A DNA stretch of 64,000 nt from Flavobacteriales bacterium (GTDB lineage: Bacteria > Bacteroidota > Bacteroidia > Flavobacteriales_F > PHOS-HE28), in assembly GCA_016721005.1 (NCBI GenBank), contig JADKJM010000005.1, forward strand, positions 434,001 to 498,000, written 5' to 3'. Of this stretch, positions 7,866-16,134 are shown piece after piece (within the stretch, counting starts at the first letter, position 1; every line of letters begins with the position of its first letter). Made by a program: the position numbers and the translations under genes. The notes under the pieces were generated by a model, which saw only the letters and a program-made list of their open reading frames with translations, made no database searches and was not told where the DNA came from.

Positions 7866-8480
7866 GCGGGCACTCATGATCACATGCAAGAGCACTTATG
7901 GCCAGGTGCGAGGGCACTCATGATCACGTGCAGGGGCACTCATAGGTAAGTGCGAGGGCACTCATGATCAAGTGCAGGGGCACTCGTATGTAAGTACGAG
8001 GGCACTCATGATCAAGTGCAGGGGCACTCGTATGTAAGTACGAGGGCGATCATGATCAAGTGCAAGGGCACTTATATGTAAGTACGAGGGCACTCATCGA
8101 TAAGTACGAAGGCACTCATAGGTAGGTACAAGGGCATTCTCATGTACGTACTTGGGCACTCATGATCAAGTACGAGGGCACCCATGATCAAGTACGAGGG
8201 CACCCATGATCAAGTCGAGGGCACCTTGATATCAAGGTGAGGGCACCTTGATATCAACGTGTGGGCACCTTGATATCAACGTGTGGGCACCTTGATATCA
8301 AGTCGAGGGCACCTTGATATCAAGTCGAGGGCACCTTGACATCAAGTCGTGGGCACCTTGACATCAAGTCGAGGGCACCTTGATATCAAGTCGAGGGCAC
8401 CTTGATATCAAGTCGAGGGCACCTTGATATCAAGTCGAGGGCACCTTGACATCAATGTGTGGGCACCTTGACATCAAGGT
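7866..8480. repeat. Tandem array of 28 palindromic 22-bp units
   Basis: Twenty-eight consecutive units can be written out with a period of 22 bp; one unit (the 16th) is 21 bp. All share a GGGCAC-like head. Units 1-16 have variable centres such as TCATGATCAAGT or CGTATGTAAGT, with the unit ends GCAC and GTGC or GTAC pairing. From unit 17 (8220) the centre becomes CTTGATATCAAG or CTTGACATCAAG. The unit at 8220 contains a perfect 18-bp palindrome CACCTTGATATCAAGGTG. The first half alternates two subtypes (7954-8041), suggesting growth by 44-bp steps; the second half is nearly homogeneous and looks younger. No reading frame crosses it and no replication gene adjoins it. The flanks 7603-7723 and 7808-7865 hold nothing I recognise. 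Confidence 0.95.
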
Positions 8481-8491
8481 TCGGGTTCCAC

Positions 8492-8773
8492 CTAGTCCTT
8501 TGTGGGTGGCACATAGGGCAGCAAGCAGGCCGTAAGGTCCCAACGGCCATCCGCCTCGGTGCGGCAGAAGGCATTCAGGCAGAAGCACAGTACCTGCGCA
8601 TAGGCCGCTGCCTCGTGCAAGGCCATTTCGCGCACGCCGCATTCCGTTCGGCATACCACTTCCTTACCCACGCCTATGGCACGGGCAAGTTGGGCCTGGG
8701 GCATGCGCCGCAACTGCCGGACGCTGAAGAGCCGATCGCCGATCTGTTCCTTCGTCATGGGGTTGGTGATCAA
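8492..8773 (-). CDS. Small XRE-like HTH protein next to the palindromic array
   Basis: A 93-residue protein. Residues 18-55 read as a helix-turn-helix of the XRE type (VRQLRRMPQAQLARAIGVGKE, then a helix ending in MALHEAAAYAQVL). The C-terminal part has several cysteines (LCFCLNAFCR) and ends in LTACLLPYVPPTKD. Its stop lies only 11 bases from the end of the 28-unit array, which makes it the obvious candidate for an array-binding protein; that link is inference. No toxin-like partner is adjacent. Confidence 0.65.
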   Translation of the reverse strand: MITNPMTKEQIGDRLFSVRQLRRMPQAQLARAIGVGKEVVCRTECGVREMALHEAAAYAQVLCFCLNAFCRTEADGRWDLTACLLPYVPPTKD

Positions 8774-8921
8774 CCGGTTTCCGAATGAAGTATGCCGACT
8801 TCCCGCGCCACCACCCCACGCCGCGCAAAGTGAAAACGGAAGGCACGAGCTGAAAGGATGTGAAAGCGCAACGGGTTATGAACGGGTGGCGGTGAAGAGC
8901 GCAACGCCTGCGCTACCATAC

Positions 8922-9050
8922 ATGCATCTTCGACCCATGCGCCCACTCCAACGCACCCTCACGGACCTGTTGAACCTCTTCCTCCCACTCGAGGACAAAG
9001 AAGGGTTGAGGCCGTGGTGGCAATTGGTGGTGGTGGGCGTGGGGAGCTAG
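8922..9050 (+). CDS. Possible 42-residue hydrophobic peptide
   Basis: A short frame in the 295-base gap between the HTH gene and hsdR. The sequence has an amphipathic start (LQRTLTDLLNLFLPL) and a hydrophobic end (WWQLVVVGVG). It could be a small membrane or toxin-like peptide, or noise; there is no clear ribosome binding site. Nothing else is seen in the gap. Confidence 0.2.
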   Translation: MHLRPMRPLQRTLTDLLNLFLPLEDKEGLRPWWQLVVVGVGS

Positions 9051-9068
9051 GCGGAGGGCATGGATCGA

Positions 9069-12000
9069 TCAACGCTTCGCGGACTCCACGATCTGCTTGT
9101 ATAGCGCCTTGCCCATCAGTGAAAGCGCCAACTCCTTGAACCCTTTGTCATCGAGATACCTGGTCACGATCGCGTCGTTCTTCCCCATCCGTTGTACCAT
9201 CAGCTGGTCCATGATCTCGCGGATGCCGAGCAGGAACTTATCCTCGGGGTTGGCGAGCGCGGTGTCTATGACACGGTCATCCACTGCCGCTTCGGCGCGG
9301 ATCTGATCGAAGAACAACTGATCCGCTTCGGTGAATTCGGTGGAGAAGCGTTCGTTGAGCACCTCCACGATCGTGCTGAGCGGTGCCTCTTCGTCTTGTG
9401 GTTTGCCAGTGCCCACATCCACCGGACCACCAATGGGCATCAGTTCACCGGTCTTCAGGTCGATGGCGGTGGTGCCGAGGCGTGAGAGGCGGTAGTAACG
9501 CAAGCTCACATCCTCTTCCGGGTGTATGGGCTTTGTGTCGCGGTCGTTGGGTAAGTGCGGGTGCAGAAAGCGTGCAAAGCTGTATAGGCGCTCGAGGTCC
9601 GCATCGGCCCACGGCATCACTTGGCTCAAGAAAGAATAGAGACTGATGTAGCCGCGCAACTTGTCGCGGAAGGCTTGGCGCAGGTCGTCGTTCTCCAGCG
9701 CGCGGTAGCGGTCCACTGCTGGTTGCACATGCTTTTCCAAGCGTGCATGGTCAGCGGCTTTGTGGCGGGTCTTGGGTTGGTAGAAGATGGCGGCGAATGC
9801 TTCCACCTCGCTCTTGTGGTATACCTGCATGCTGTCCAACTCATGCTTCACCGCTTCCAGTTGCGCGGGGTCGCTGGTCTCTTGCAGGCTGGTGGCATCG
9901 TAGTACGGTTTGAACGCGGCGTAGATGTCCTCGGCGTCGTTCACGAAGTCCAGCACGAAGGGTTCTTCTTTGCCGGGATAGGTGCGATTCAACCGGCTCA
10001 GCGTCTGCACCGCTTGCACCCCGTCCAGGCGCTTGTCCACGTACATGGTGTTCAACTTGGGTTGGTCGAAGCCTGTCTGGTACTTGTTGGCAACAAGCAA
10101 CACGTTGTAATCCGGACTGTCGAAGCGCGCGGGCAACGCACTCTCGCCGATGTGCTTGCCGGATGCAACATCCACGTTCATGCCCGGCTCGGTGTATTCA
10201 AGACCGTTCTCCGGGTCCTTTACGGTGCCGCTGAAAGCAGCCAGCGGTTTGATGTCCGTGTAGCCATGCGCTTTGATGTAGCGCTCGAAGGCTTCTTTGT
10301 AGCGCACGGCGTGCAGGCGCGAACCGCAGACCACCATGGCCTTGGCCTTGCCATCCAGCAGGTGTTTCACATGCAGGCGGAAGTGCTCCACCATCACCTC
10401 GGTCTTCTGCTCGATGTTGTGCGGATGCAAGCTCATGAACTTGCCCAGGTATTTCACCGCGCGCTTCTTCGGCAACTTGGGGTCGTCCTCGATGCGCTTC
10501 ACCAATTTGTAGTAGGTACTATACGTAGTGTAGTTGCGCAGCACGTCCTTGATGAAGTTCTCCTCGATGGCCTGCCGCATACTGTACGTGTGGAAAGCGA
10601 CCGGCTTTCCGTCCGCACCATTGCGACCGAACAACTGTAGGGTCTTGGGCTTGGGAGTGGCCGTGAAGGCGAAGAAGCTCAGGTTCTTCTGCTTACCGCG
10701 CGATTCCATCACCTTCTGCAACACGTCCTCGCTGCTCACGTCAACGGCCTCTTCGCCGGTATCAATACCCGCACCGAGTATCGCTTTCAACTCGCGCGCT
10801 GATTCACCGCTCTGGCTGCTGTGCGCCTCATCTACGATGATCGCATATCGGCGTTGCGAGATCTTCGCTTGGTACACGGCCGCTTGCTCGGCGGCCATGT
10901 TCTTCTCCGCCTCGCTCAGCCTTTCGTAGCTGCCACCGGCAGCCACGTTCAATACGCCGCGCAACACGAAGGGGAATTTCTGTAAGGTGGTGATCACGAT
11001 GGCCGTGCCGTCCACCATGGCCTCGGCCAGTTGGCGGCTGCTCTCATCAATGGCCTTCACCACGCCTTGCGCGTGTTCGATCTGGTAGATGGCGTCCTGC
11101 AATTGCTGGTCGAGCACTTTGCGGTCGGTGATCACCACCACGCAATCGTAGACCTTCGCATCCTGCGCGTTGTGCAGGCTCGCCAAGCGATGCGCAAGCC
11201 AACTGATGCTGTTCGTTTTGCCGCTGCCCGCGCTATGCTGCACCAAGTAGATGTGTCCAGCGCCCTCGTTGCGCGCGGCGGCGATCAACTTGCGCACGGC
11301 GTCCAACTGGTGGTAACGCGGAAAGATCACCGTCTCCTTCTTCACCATGTGACTGGTGCCACCGGCTTCGTTCACCTGCTCCTCGATGTGCTCCACGTAA
11401 ATGAAGTGACCGAGGATGTCCAGAAAGCTGTCGCGTTGCAAGACCTCCTGCCAGAAATAGCCCGTGCGGTAGCCGCTGGGGTGTTGCGGATTGCCCTTGC
11501 CACATTGCGTTTCGCCGGGGTGACTACCGCGATCGAAGGGTAAGAAGAAGGTCTTGGGGCCGTTGAGCTTTGTGGCCATCTTCACCTCATCCACGTCGGC
11601 GGCGAAGTGGACGAGCGCGCGCTTCTGGTAACTGAACAAAGGCGCGCGCGGGTCGCGGTCGGTCTTGTACTGCTTCACCGCATCGCGACAGGTCTGGCCG
11701 CTGCCGGGGTTCTTCAACTCGCAGGTGGCCACCGGCAAGCCGTTCAGCGAAAAGGTGAGGTCCATGGTGCTGCCATCGTTCGGGTGGCAGGGCACTTGGC
11801 GCGTTACGCTCAGGTGGTTCTCGGCATACAGCTTCAGCACCTCGGGGTTAAGGCCGTGCGCTGGTTTGAAGTAGGCCAGTTTGAAGAGTTTGCCGTAGAA
11901 CTTGAAGCCGTGGCGCAGCACATGCAAGGTGCCTTTCAGGTCCAGTTCCTTCAGAAGTGTGTCCAACAACTTGGGCTCCAACTCGGCACCGTGCAGCTTC

Positions 12001-12176
12001 TGCATCTGCTGCCACAGCGGGCCTTGTGTGCGCTGGATGAAGTCAAGACCCTCGGCCGGGAAATACGCGTTGGCCTTGTCCCAACCGGCCACAGGCAACT
12101 TGTGCCAGCCGCTTTGCTCATGCAGCACTTCTTCCAAATACGTCTCGAACGCGTGTTCGCTGGTCACTTTCAGCAT
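9069..12176 (-). CDS. hsdR: Type I restriction enzyme R subunit (HsdR)
   Basis: The motor and nuclease subunit, 1035 residues, of normal length. The N-terminal PD-(D/E)xK nuclease is visible at D139 and E153-L-K155 (GLPVATCELKNP). The SF2 translocase follows with Walker A HSAGSGKT (residues 314-321), DEAH at 449-452 and FAFTATPKPKT. The C-terminal helical region contacts the methylase core. It is the last gene of the island and separated from hsdS by about four kilobases of other genes, although all lie on the same strand. Confidence 0.97.
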   Translation of the reverse strand: MLKVTSEHAFETYLEEVLHEQSGWHKLPVAGWDKANAYFPAEGLDFIQRTQGPLWQQMQKLHGAELEPKLLDTLLKELDLKGTLHVLRHGFKFYGKLFKLAYFKPAHGLNPEVLKLYAENHLSVTRQVPCHPNDGSTMDLTFSLNGLPVATCELKNPGSGQTCRDAVKQYKTDRDPRAPLFSYQKRALVHFAADVDEVKMATKLNGPKTFFLPFDRGSHPGETQCGKGNPQHPSGYRTGYFWQEVLQRDSFLDILGHFIYVEHIEEQVNEAGGTSHMVKKETVIFPRYHQLDAVRKLIAAARNEGAGHIYLVQHSAGSGKTNSISWLAHRLASLHNAQDAKVYDCVVVITDRKVLDQQLQDAIYQIEHAQGVVKAIDESSRQLAEAMVDGTAIVITTLQKFPFVLRGVLNVAAGGSYERLSEAEKNMAAEQAAVYQAKISQRRYAIIVDEAHSSQSGESARELKAILGAGIDTGEEAVDVSSEDVLQKVMESRGKQKNLSFFAFTATPKPKTLQLFGRNGADGKPVAFHTYSMRQAIEENFIKDVLRNYTTYSTYYKLVKRIEDDPKLPKKRAVKYLGKFMSLHPHNIEQKTEVMVEHFRLHVKHLLDGKAKAMVVCGSRLHAVRYKEAFERYIKAHGYTDIKPLAAFSGTVKDPENGLEYTEPGMNVDVASGKHIGESALPARFDSPDYNVLLVANKYQTGFDQPKLNTMYVDKRLDGVQAVQTLSRLNRTYPGKEEPFVLDFVNDAEDIYAAFKPYYDATSLQETSDPAQLEAVKHELDSMQVYHKSEVEAFAAIFYQPKTRHKAADHARLEKHVQPAVDRYRALENDDLRQAFRDKLRGYISLYSFLSQVMPWADADLERLYSFARFLHPHLPNDRDTKPIHPEEDVSLRYYRLSRLGTTAIDLKTGELMPIGGPVDVGTGKPQDEEAPLSTIVEVLNERFSTEFTEADQLFFDQIRAEAAVDDRVIDTALANPEDKFLLGIREIMDQLMVQRMGKNDAIVTRYLDDKGFKELALSLMGKALYKQIVESAKR

Positions 12177-12244
12177 GTGAGCAAGATAGAATGGAGAGGC
12201 TATGCGAACAGATCCATAGGATCATCGCGCACGAATTGCCCGCC

Positions 12245-12652
12245 TCACATGGACATGGGTTCCAAGCCACCGCGCGGAGTAAGACGATACGCGAAGGGTC
12301 GCTTTTCCTTGTTGGTGATCTTCACGATCACCTGCCAGTTGCGCACCAGAAGTTGTACGATCTCCCAATGCCTGTCCTGCCCAGTGGGCAACTTCAGGAA
12401 GAAGGTGCCCAACTTGTAGTCCTTGCACATTTGAAAGAGCGCCCGTGTGCGTGCGATGTTGATGTCCTTGGTTAGGAGAACACCGTGCTTCTGGGCGACC
12501 AGCGGGATGAGATCCGGATCCTTCACACCCCGGCCCATGCTCGGGTCATCTATCGTAGAGATGACCTCCAGTGCCGGGAAGTGGTGCTGGCTCAGTAGAT
12601 GCAAACCGCGCGGTACGTACTCCCCGAGGTTCTCATCCATGAAAATACGCAT
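12245..12652 (-). CDS. DUF5615 PIN-like toxin
   Basis: A 135-residue protein starting MRIFMDENLG, the typical opening of the DUF5615 PIN-like family, in which the DEN aspartate is a putative metal ligand. DPDLIPLVAQKHGVLLTKDIN supplies the second acidic cluster. It begins four bases after the stop of the DUF433 gene, the usual antitoxin-toxin order, so an RNase toxin is the best reading. An upstream in-frame ATG at 12676 would overlap the antitoxin gene and is unlikely. Toxicity is inferred from family. Confidence 0.8.
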   Translation of the reverse strand: MRIFMDENLGEYVPRGLHLLSQHHFPALEVISTIDDPSMGRGVKDPDLIPLVAQKHGVLLTKDINIARTRALFQMCKDYKLGTFFLKLPTGQDRHWEIVQLLVRNWQVIVKITNKEKRPFAYRLTPRGGLEPMSM

Positions 12653-12656
12653 GCGA

Positions 12657-13340
12657 TCAAGCGGCCTTTGCCGCAAGTTCGCGACCGTGGAAGTTGATGG
12701 CGTCCTGCACCGAACTCAATGGCAGATTGAACAGCCCGGAAAGCACCTCGGGTGTTTCGCCACTGCGAAACATCGAACGCAGCGTGTGCGTGTTGATGTT
12801 GGTGCCCGCAATGGTCGGCATGCCGAACTGGTGCAGCGGATCCACCACGACTTGGTGATGCCGTCCCATGGGCCAATAGCGTTCGGCGATCTTGTCCGCG
12901 TTGAAGTCGATGTTCTTTGCGTAATCACGCACCATATCCACGAAGTTCGATTGGCGCGTGCCGTCCGCGTCGATCACATCGCCGAGGTATTCGTACCAGA
13001 TCTTCTTGCCGTGGCTCAACAGCGTGGCTGTCGCAAATGGATGCTCGGTGCCCATGTGCGTTCGCATCGCGTTGCGTGCTTTCAGGATGCGCTGTGCGCT
13101 GGCCCCGATCTCGCGCAGTTCGAAGTACACGAACAGTTCGATCATCACATGGAAGTTCACGAACTTCTGGTCGCCGATGGTGATCGAGAACGTATCGCCG
13201 AACAGGGCTTTCCCCAAGCGTTCATCCCAAACCTGGTTCAGCATTCGCCGCACCTTGCCCTGCGGAAGTCGCAGGATCAAAGCGATATCGGGAACCGAGA
13301 AGGCTCCGAGACCGAGGGCCGGTTGATGGGTCTTGCTCAC
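12657..13340 (-). CDS. DUF433-type antitoxin with extended N-terminus
   Basis: A 227-residue protein. The C-terminal 50 or so residues (INTHTLRSMFRSGETPEVLS and LPLSSVQDAINFH) match the DUF433 domain, an HTH-like antitoxin element. The first 40 residues (GAFSVPDIALILRLPQGKVR) look like another HTH. The middle part is unassigned. Most DUF433 proteins are about 75-110 residues, so this is the long form. A 17-bp palindrome (13354-13370) sits 14 bases upstream, a good candidate for autoregulation. Confidence 0.8.
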   Translation of the reverse strand: MSKTHQPALGLGAFSVPDIALILRLPQGKVRRMLNQVWDERLGKALFGDTFSITIGDQKFVNFHVMIELFVYFELREIGASAQRILKARNAMRTHMGTEHPFATATLLSHGKKIWYEYLGDVIDADGTRQSNFVDMVRDYAKNIDFNADKIAERYWPMGRHHQVVVDPLHQFGMPTIAGTNINTHTLRSMFRSGETPEVLSGLFNLPLSSVQDAINFHGRELAAKAA

Positions 13341-13353
13341 GGCACCAAATTAG

Positions 13354-13370
13354 AACGATATCATATCGTT
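13354..13370. promoter_or_regulatory. Candidate TA operator palindrome
   Basis: AACGATAT-C-ATATCGTT, a perfect 8-bp inverted repeat around one base, immediately upstream of the DUF433 start on the minus strand. AT-rich and symmetric, as expected for the operator of an autoregulated antitoxin. Binding is inferred. Confidence 0.55.
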
Positions 13371-13406
13371 TCCGACTACTATTCCGCAAAGGCCCGTCTG
13401 TAGAGG

Positions 13407-13436
13407 GCTGCGGGCTGGGTTGTCACCGCCCGCAGC
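13407..13436 (-). terminator. Hairpin between DUF488 and the TA pair
   Basis: GCTGCGGGC and GCCCGCAGC form a perfect 9-bp stem with a 12-base loop, 20 bases beyond the DUF488 stop. There is no clear T-run. It would separate the hsdM-to-DUF488 transcription unit from the TA pair. Confidence 0.5.
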
Positions 13437-13456
13437 ACCTTCTTCCGCGCCATGGC

Positions 13457-14341
13457 TCACAGGTGTACCAGTTCGCCTTTGAAATCCGGCAGCTTCACAA
13501 CGGCCTGCGCCAATGCGCTACGGTGGCAGCACTGTTGCTCGTGCTCGAAACACATGATGGCCACACGCTCGTGTTCTGCGATCAATGCTGCGATACGTTC
13601 CTGCGCCGCGCTCGTGGCGGAAAGCGTCTTTGCCGCATACCGACCGAAGAGCGCATCGCGATCGGCCTGTGTGTTCAACTCCTGCCTCTCATCGCTGGCG
13701 ATGCCGAGTTCGGGCACATGCTCGTAGCGGATGCCCACTCCTTCGCACGCGTGCTGCAGTTGCTTCTTGCTGAAACCATACTTCATGCTGTACGCGTTGC
13801 GGCGCACATCGCAGAGCACGGCGATGCGGGCGCGGATCAGCTTGTTCAGGAAGGCATCCAGGTCCAGCCCCTCGTAGCCGATGGTGTACAAGCCTTGCGG
13901 ACCGGCGGGCGGCAACGCATCGGCCACGGCTTGGCGCTCCTTTGCGCTCAGCAGGCGCGGTGCCATTTCACTACGCAAGGCGCTGTACGGGAACTTCAAA
14001 TAGGTCTCGCGCACCAATTCATCGCGGCTCATACTCTTGTGCCCGGCCACCAATGCTTGTAACAGCGTGCGGTCGGCGGGTTTCAGTGCGGCCAAGTGGT
14101 CTTCGGTGTCCGTTAGCTCCCACTCCTTTTCGTGGTTCAGCATCAGGCCGCGGGTGGTCCATGCCACCAAGTCCGCATTGGCTTGGAAGCTAAAGGCCCC
14201 GAAGCGGTAAGGCACGAAGTGGTATGCGGCCTCGCCGCGTTGCGCCATGAAGAGCAAGAGCAACTTGTGCAAGCGCATCTTCTCCGCGCGGCCGCCCATG
14301 GCTTGCAGCAGGGCGAACAAGAGGCGGCGGCGGTAGTACAT
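13457..14341 (-). CDS. DUF488 protein with an N-terminal PanA/SocA-like region
   Basis: A 294-residue two-part protein. Residues 1-140 (MYYRRRLLFALLQAMGG, LHKLLLLFMAQRGE, VPYRFGAFSFQANADLVA) resemble the helical region of toxin-neutralising SocA/Panacea-like proteins. The second half is DUF488: GLYTIGYEGLDLDAFLNKL, LCDVRRNAYSMKYGFSKKQL, and MCFEHEQQCCHRSALA with three cysteines. DUF488 proteins often lie in defence neighbourhoods, but their reaction is unknown. The start at 14341 matches the usual MYYRRKLL-like opening; one ATG further upstream (14377) is possible. Confidence 0.78.
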   Translation of the reverse strand: MYYRRRLLFALLQAMGGRAEKMRLHKLLLLFMAQRGEAAYHFVPYRFGAFSFQANADLVAWTTRGLMLNHEKEWELTDTEDHLAALKPADRTLLQALVAGHKSMSRDELVRETYLKFPYSALRSEMAPRLLSAKERQAVADALPPAGPQGLYTIGYEGLDLDAFLNKLIRARIAVLCDVRRNAYSMKYGFSKKQLQHACEGVGIRYEHVPELGIASDERQELNTQADRDALFGRYAAKTLSATSAAQERIAALIAEHERVAIMCFEHEQQCCHRSALAQAVVKLPDFKGELVHL

Positions 14342-14437
14342 GGAACGAAGGTACCGGCTTACCAAGGCTGCCTTCAACGACGCGCGTTGGGTTGCGAACG
14401 CACAAGCGTGAACGACGGGTTCACAGCACCGTATCGC

Positions 14438-15208
14438 CTACGCTTCCGCCAACACCGGCTCGAATTCCACCGAGGTCATGGGGTCGATACCGGACGGGAA
14501 CCGGCCCTCCAACTCCACCAACACGCGTTGGTTGTATGGCGCAGGAGAGGGGTTCACGCGCACCACATGTGCTTTCACATCGGACGGGCCTTCGTTAATG
14601 GACTTGATCAGATCAAGCACCAAATAACGCGGTGTCCAACCGAGCATGTAATAGTCGTTCACGGTCTGCAACTGGATCGCGGGACCCGTGGCGGGGTTGT
14701 TCATTTCCAACGCTACTTGCAGTGGTTCGCCGGGCTGCAAGGTCAGGATACGTTCGCGTGCGCCTTCGTTCACATGGCGCCAGCCGTGGATGAAGAATCG
14801 GCACATGAAGCTGCCGTCCGCGCGCTTCTCGATCTTCGGGAATACTTCCAGTGTATCCGTCTGGCGCTCGCCGCCGGAAACGGATAGGATCTCGAACGGA
14901 TCCACTTCGTTCGCATTCAGCCCCAGACGTTCCACGAACGCGGGGAAGTCCTCGCGCTCTTTGCGCATCACCCGGTTCTGGAAGAGCGGGAAAAGCTCGG
15001 ACGATACGTAGTGCTCTTCCAGTTTGGGGAAGGCATCCAAGGGGCGGAAGCCAGCCACTTCGTTAGCCGCTTTCATGCCCTTGGTGTAGTCGAAGTGGAA
15101 CAGGTGCGCGCGCACATCAGCTTGCAAGCGGCCGATGGGGAACCAGCGGCGCGTGCCGCCATTTGCTGCAGGACGCTTGTCCTGCCAAGCGAGGAAAAGG
15201 GTCTTCAT
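14438..15208 (-). CDS. HIRAN-domain protein partnered with a HipA-like kinase
   Basis: A 256-residue protein. Its C-terminal part (RVNPSPAPYNQRVLVELEGRFP) fits the HIRAN domain, a fold that binds DNA 3' ends or branched structures in helicases such as HLTF. The N-terminal part (MKTLFLAWQDKRP, RWFPIGRL) is of the kind found in stand-alone HipA-linked HIRAN proteins. The start codon overlaps the kinase stop by four bases, so the two proteins are translationally coupled and probably work together. The exact role is unknown. Confidence 0.7.
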   Translation of the reverse strand: MKTLFLAWQDKRPAANGGTRRWFPIGRLQADVRAHLFHFDYTKGMKAANEVAGFRPLDAFPKLEEHYVSSELFPLFQNRVMRKEREDFPAFVERLGLNANEVDPFEILSVSGGERQTDTLEVFPKIEKRADGSFMCRFFIHGWRHVNEGARERILTLQPGEPLQVALEMNNPATGPAIQLQTVNDYYMLGWTPRYLVLDLIKSINEGPSDVKAHVVRVNPSPAPYNQRVLVELEGRFPSGIDPMTSVEFEPVLAEA

Positions 15209-16128
15209 GCGTTCATGTGTTGCAACCTGTTCAACGTGTACCTCAGCAATTCCGATGCGAAAGATCGGTGCCGCTCACTCATCACCGAAGGAGGCACCCT
15301 TACCACGATATCCACCAAACTTTGTGGGTCCAAGGTATGCAGACGCTCCAACCACGGGCGCACATGCTCCCCCTTCACGCGCAAAGCCAGGCTCACCAGT
15401 TCCATCGGGCTAAGGCCACGCTCATCCGTGTTCAACCGGTAGATGGCGCCGCGTGCCTTGGATACGTAACGCGCCACGGCCTCCGCATCGTGCGCCCAAC
15501 TCTGGATCTTCTCCTCGGTGAGTTCGCGGCCCAGAGATGAGGCATGGTCGAAGGTGGGCGCCAACCCATGTTCTTCCGTTCCGGCGGATGAGGTGTAGCG
15601 CACCAAGGCCCAGTTCTCGTGGTGCCTGTCCGTGTTCATCACCAGCGCGTCCAGCACCAGATAGCCCATGAAAGTGTCCAACGCCTTGTTCCTATCCTCT
15701 CTCTCGGCGAAGACGTGGTCCACCACGCGGAGGATGTTGCCCAAGGTGTGGTCGCTTTGGCGCTGCTTCTTCAAGGGGTCGTAGCCCAGCACCTGGCCGG
15801 GCAGCAGCACGTTGCCGTGTACCAGCGCGGTGCCGGGGTTGCTCAGTTCGTTGAACCGAAGGCTCAAGGAACCGTTGCGCCCCTGCAAGGTGGCCAGTTC
15901 CACCCGCGCATGAGGCAAATCCATCAACTCGGCCACCTCGGCAGCGATCTTCTCCGCCCAATGCTCGCCGGTGGGCATGCTGTTGTTCACCCGGGCGAAC
16001 TTGAAGAGCCACTGTGTCTCGGCACCGGCATCCACCCAGTACTTCTTCTTGCTACCCATTTGCTCCTCGGCACGCACCCATTCAGGCTTGAGCTCGATGA
16101 CCGGGTAGAACTCCAGAGGCATGCCCAA
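15205..16128 (-). CDS. HipA-like kinase
   Basis: A 307-residue kinase of the HipA C-terminal fold. The catalytic loop is N165-T-D-R-H-H-E-N-W173 and the metal motif FDHASSLG (F193-D194) follows as in HipA; K43 in LFKFARV is a candidate ATP-binding lysine. HipA toxins phosphorylate a target such as glutamyl-tRNA synthetase. No HipB-type antitoxin lies next to it; the HIRAN protein occupies the partner position. It starts seven bases after the hsdS stop and so is expressed with the RM genes. Confidence 0.85.
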   Translation of the reverse strand: MGMPLEFYPVIELKPEWVRAEEQMGSKKKYWVDAGAETQWLFKFARVNNSMPTGEHWAEKIAAEVAELMDLPHARVELATLQGRNGSLSLRFNELSNPGTALVHGNVLLPGQVLGYDPLKKQRQSDHTLGNILRVVDHVFAEREDRNKALDTFMGYLVLDALVMNTDRHHENWALVRYTSSAGTEEHGLAPTFDHASSLGRELTEEKIQSWAHDAEAVARYVSKARGAIYRLNTDERGLSPMELVSLALRVKGEHVRPWLERLHTLDPQSLVDIVVRVPPSVMSERHRSFASELLRYTLNRLQHMNA

Positions 16129-16134
16129 AGATCG

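Noticed and set aside
7505..7873. Minus-strand frame through the 21-bp array with a piece reading KLRTAMDALGLRGDHLAELV that looks faintly like an HTH
   Set aside because: It runs antisense into the end of the SMUG2-like gene, its repeat part is only the translation of the tandem array, and its C-terminal half has no protein-like pattern. At most a decayed fragment.
7653..7949. Plus-strand frame with a sevenfold-periodic peptide (SRDVIM repeats)
   Set aside because: The periodicity follows from the 21-bp DNA repeat (a multiple of three) and it has no recognisable start signal or neighbouring domain.
7866..8480. CRISPR array
   Set aside because: Units are contiguous without unique spacers, the period is only 22 bp, units are degenerate, and there is no cas gene in the window.
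7866..8480. Plasmid-type iteron origin
   Set aside because: The unit length would fit, but 28 copies are far more than usual and no replication initiator, parA or parB gene is present; the genes around are chromosomal in type.
9621..10640. Long plus-strand frames opposite hsdR, hsdM and the Pif1-like helicase
   Set aside because: They are antisense shadows produced by high GC3 in the real genes; they carry no recognisable domains.
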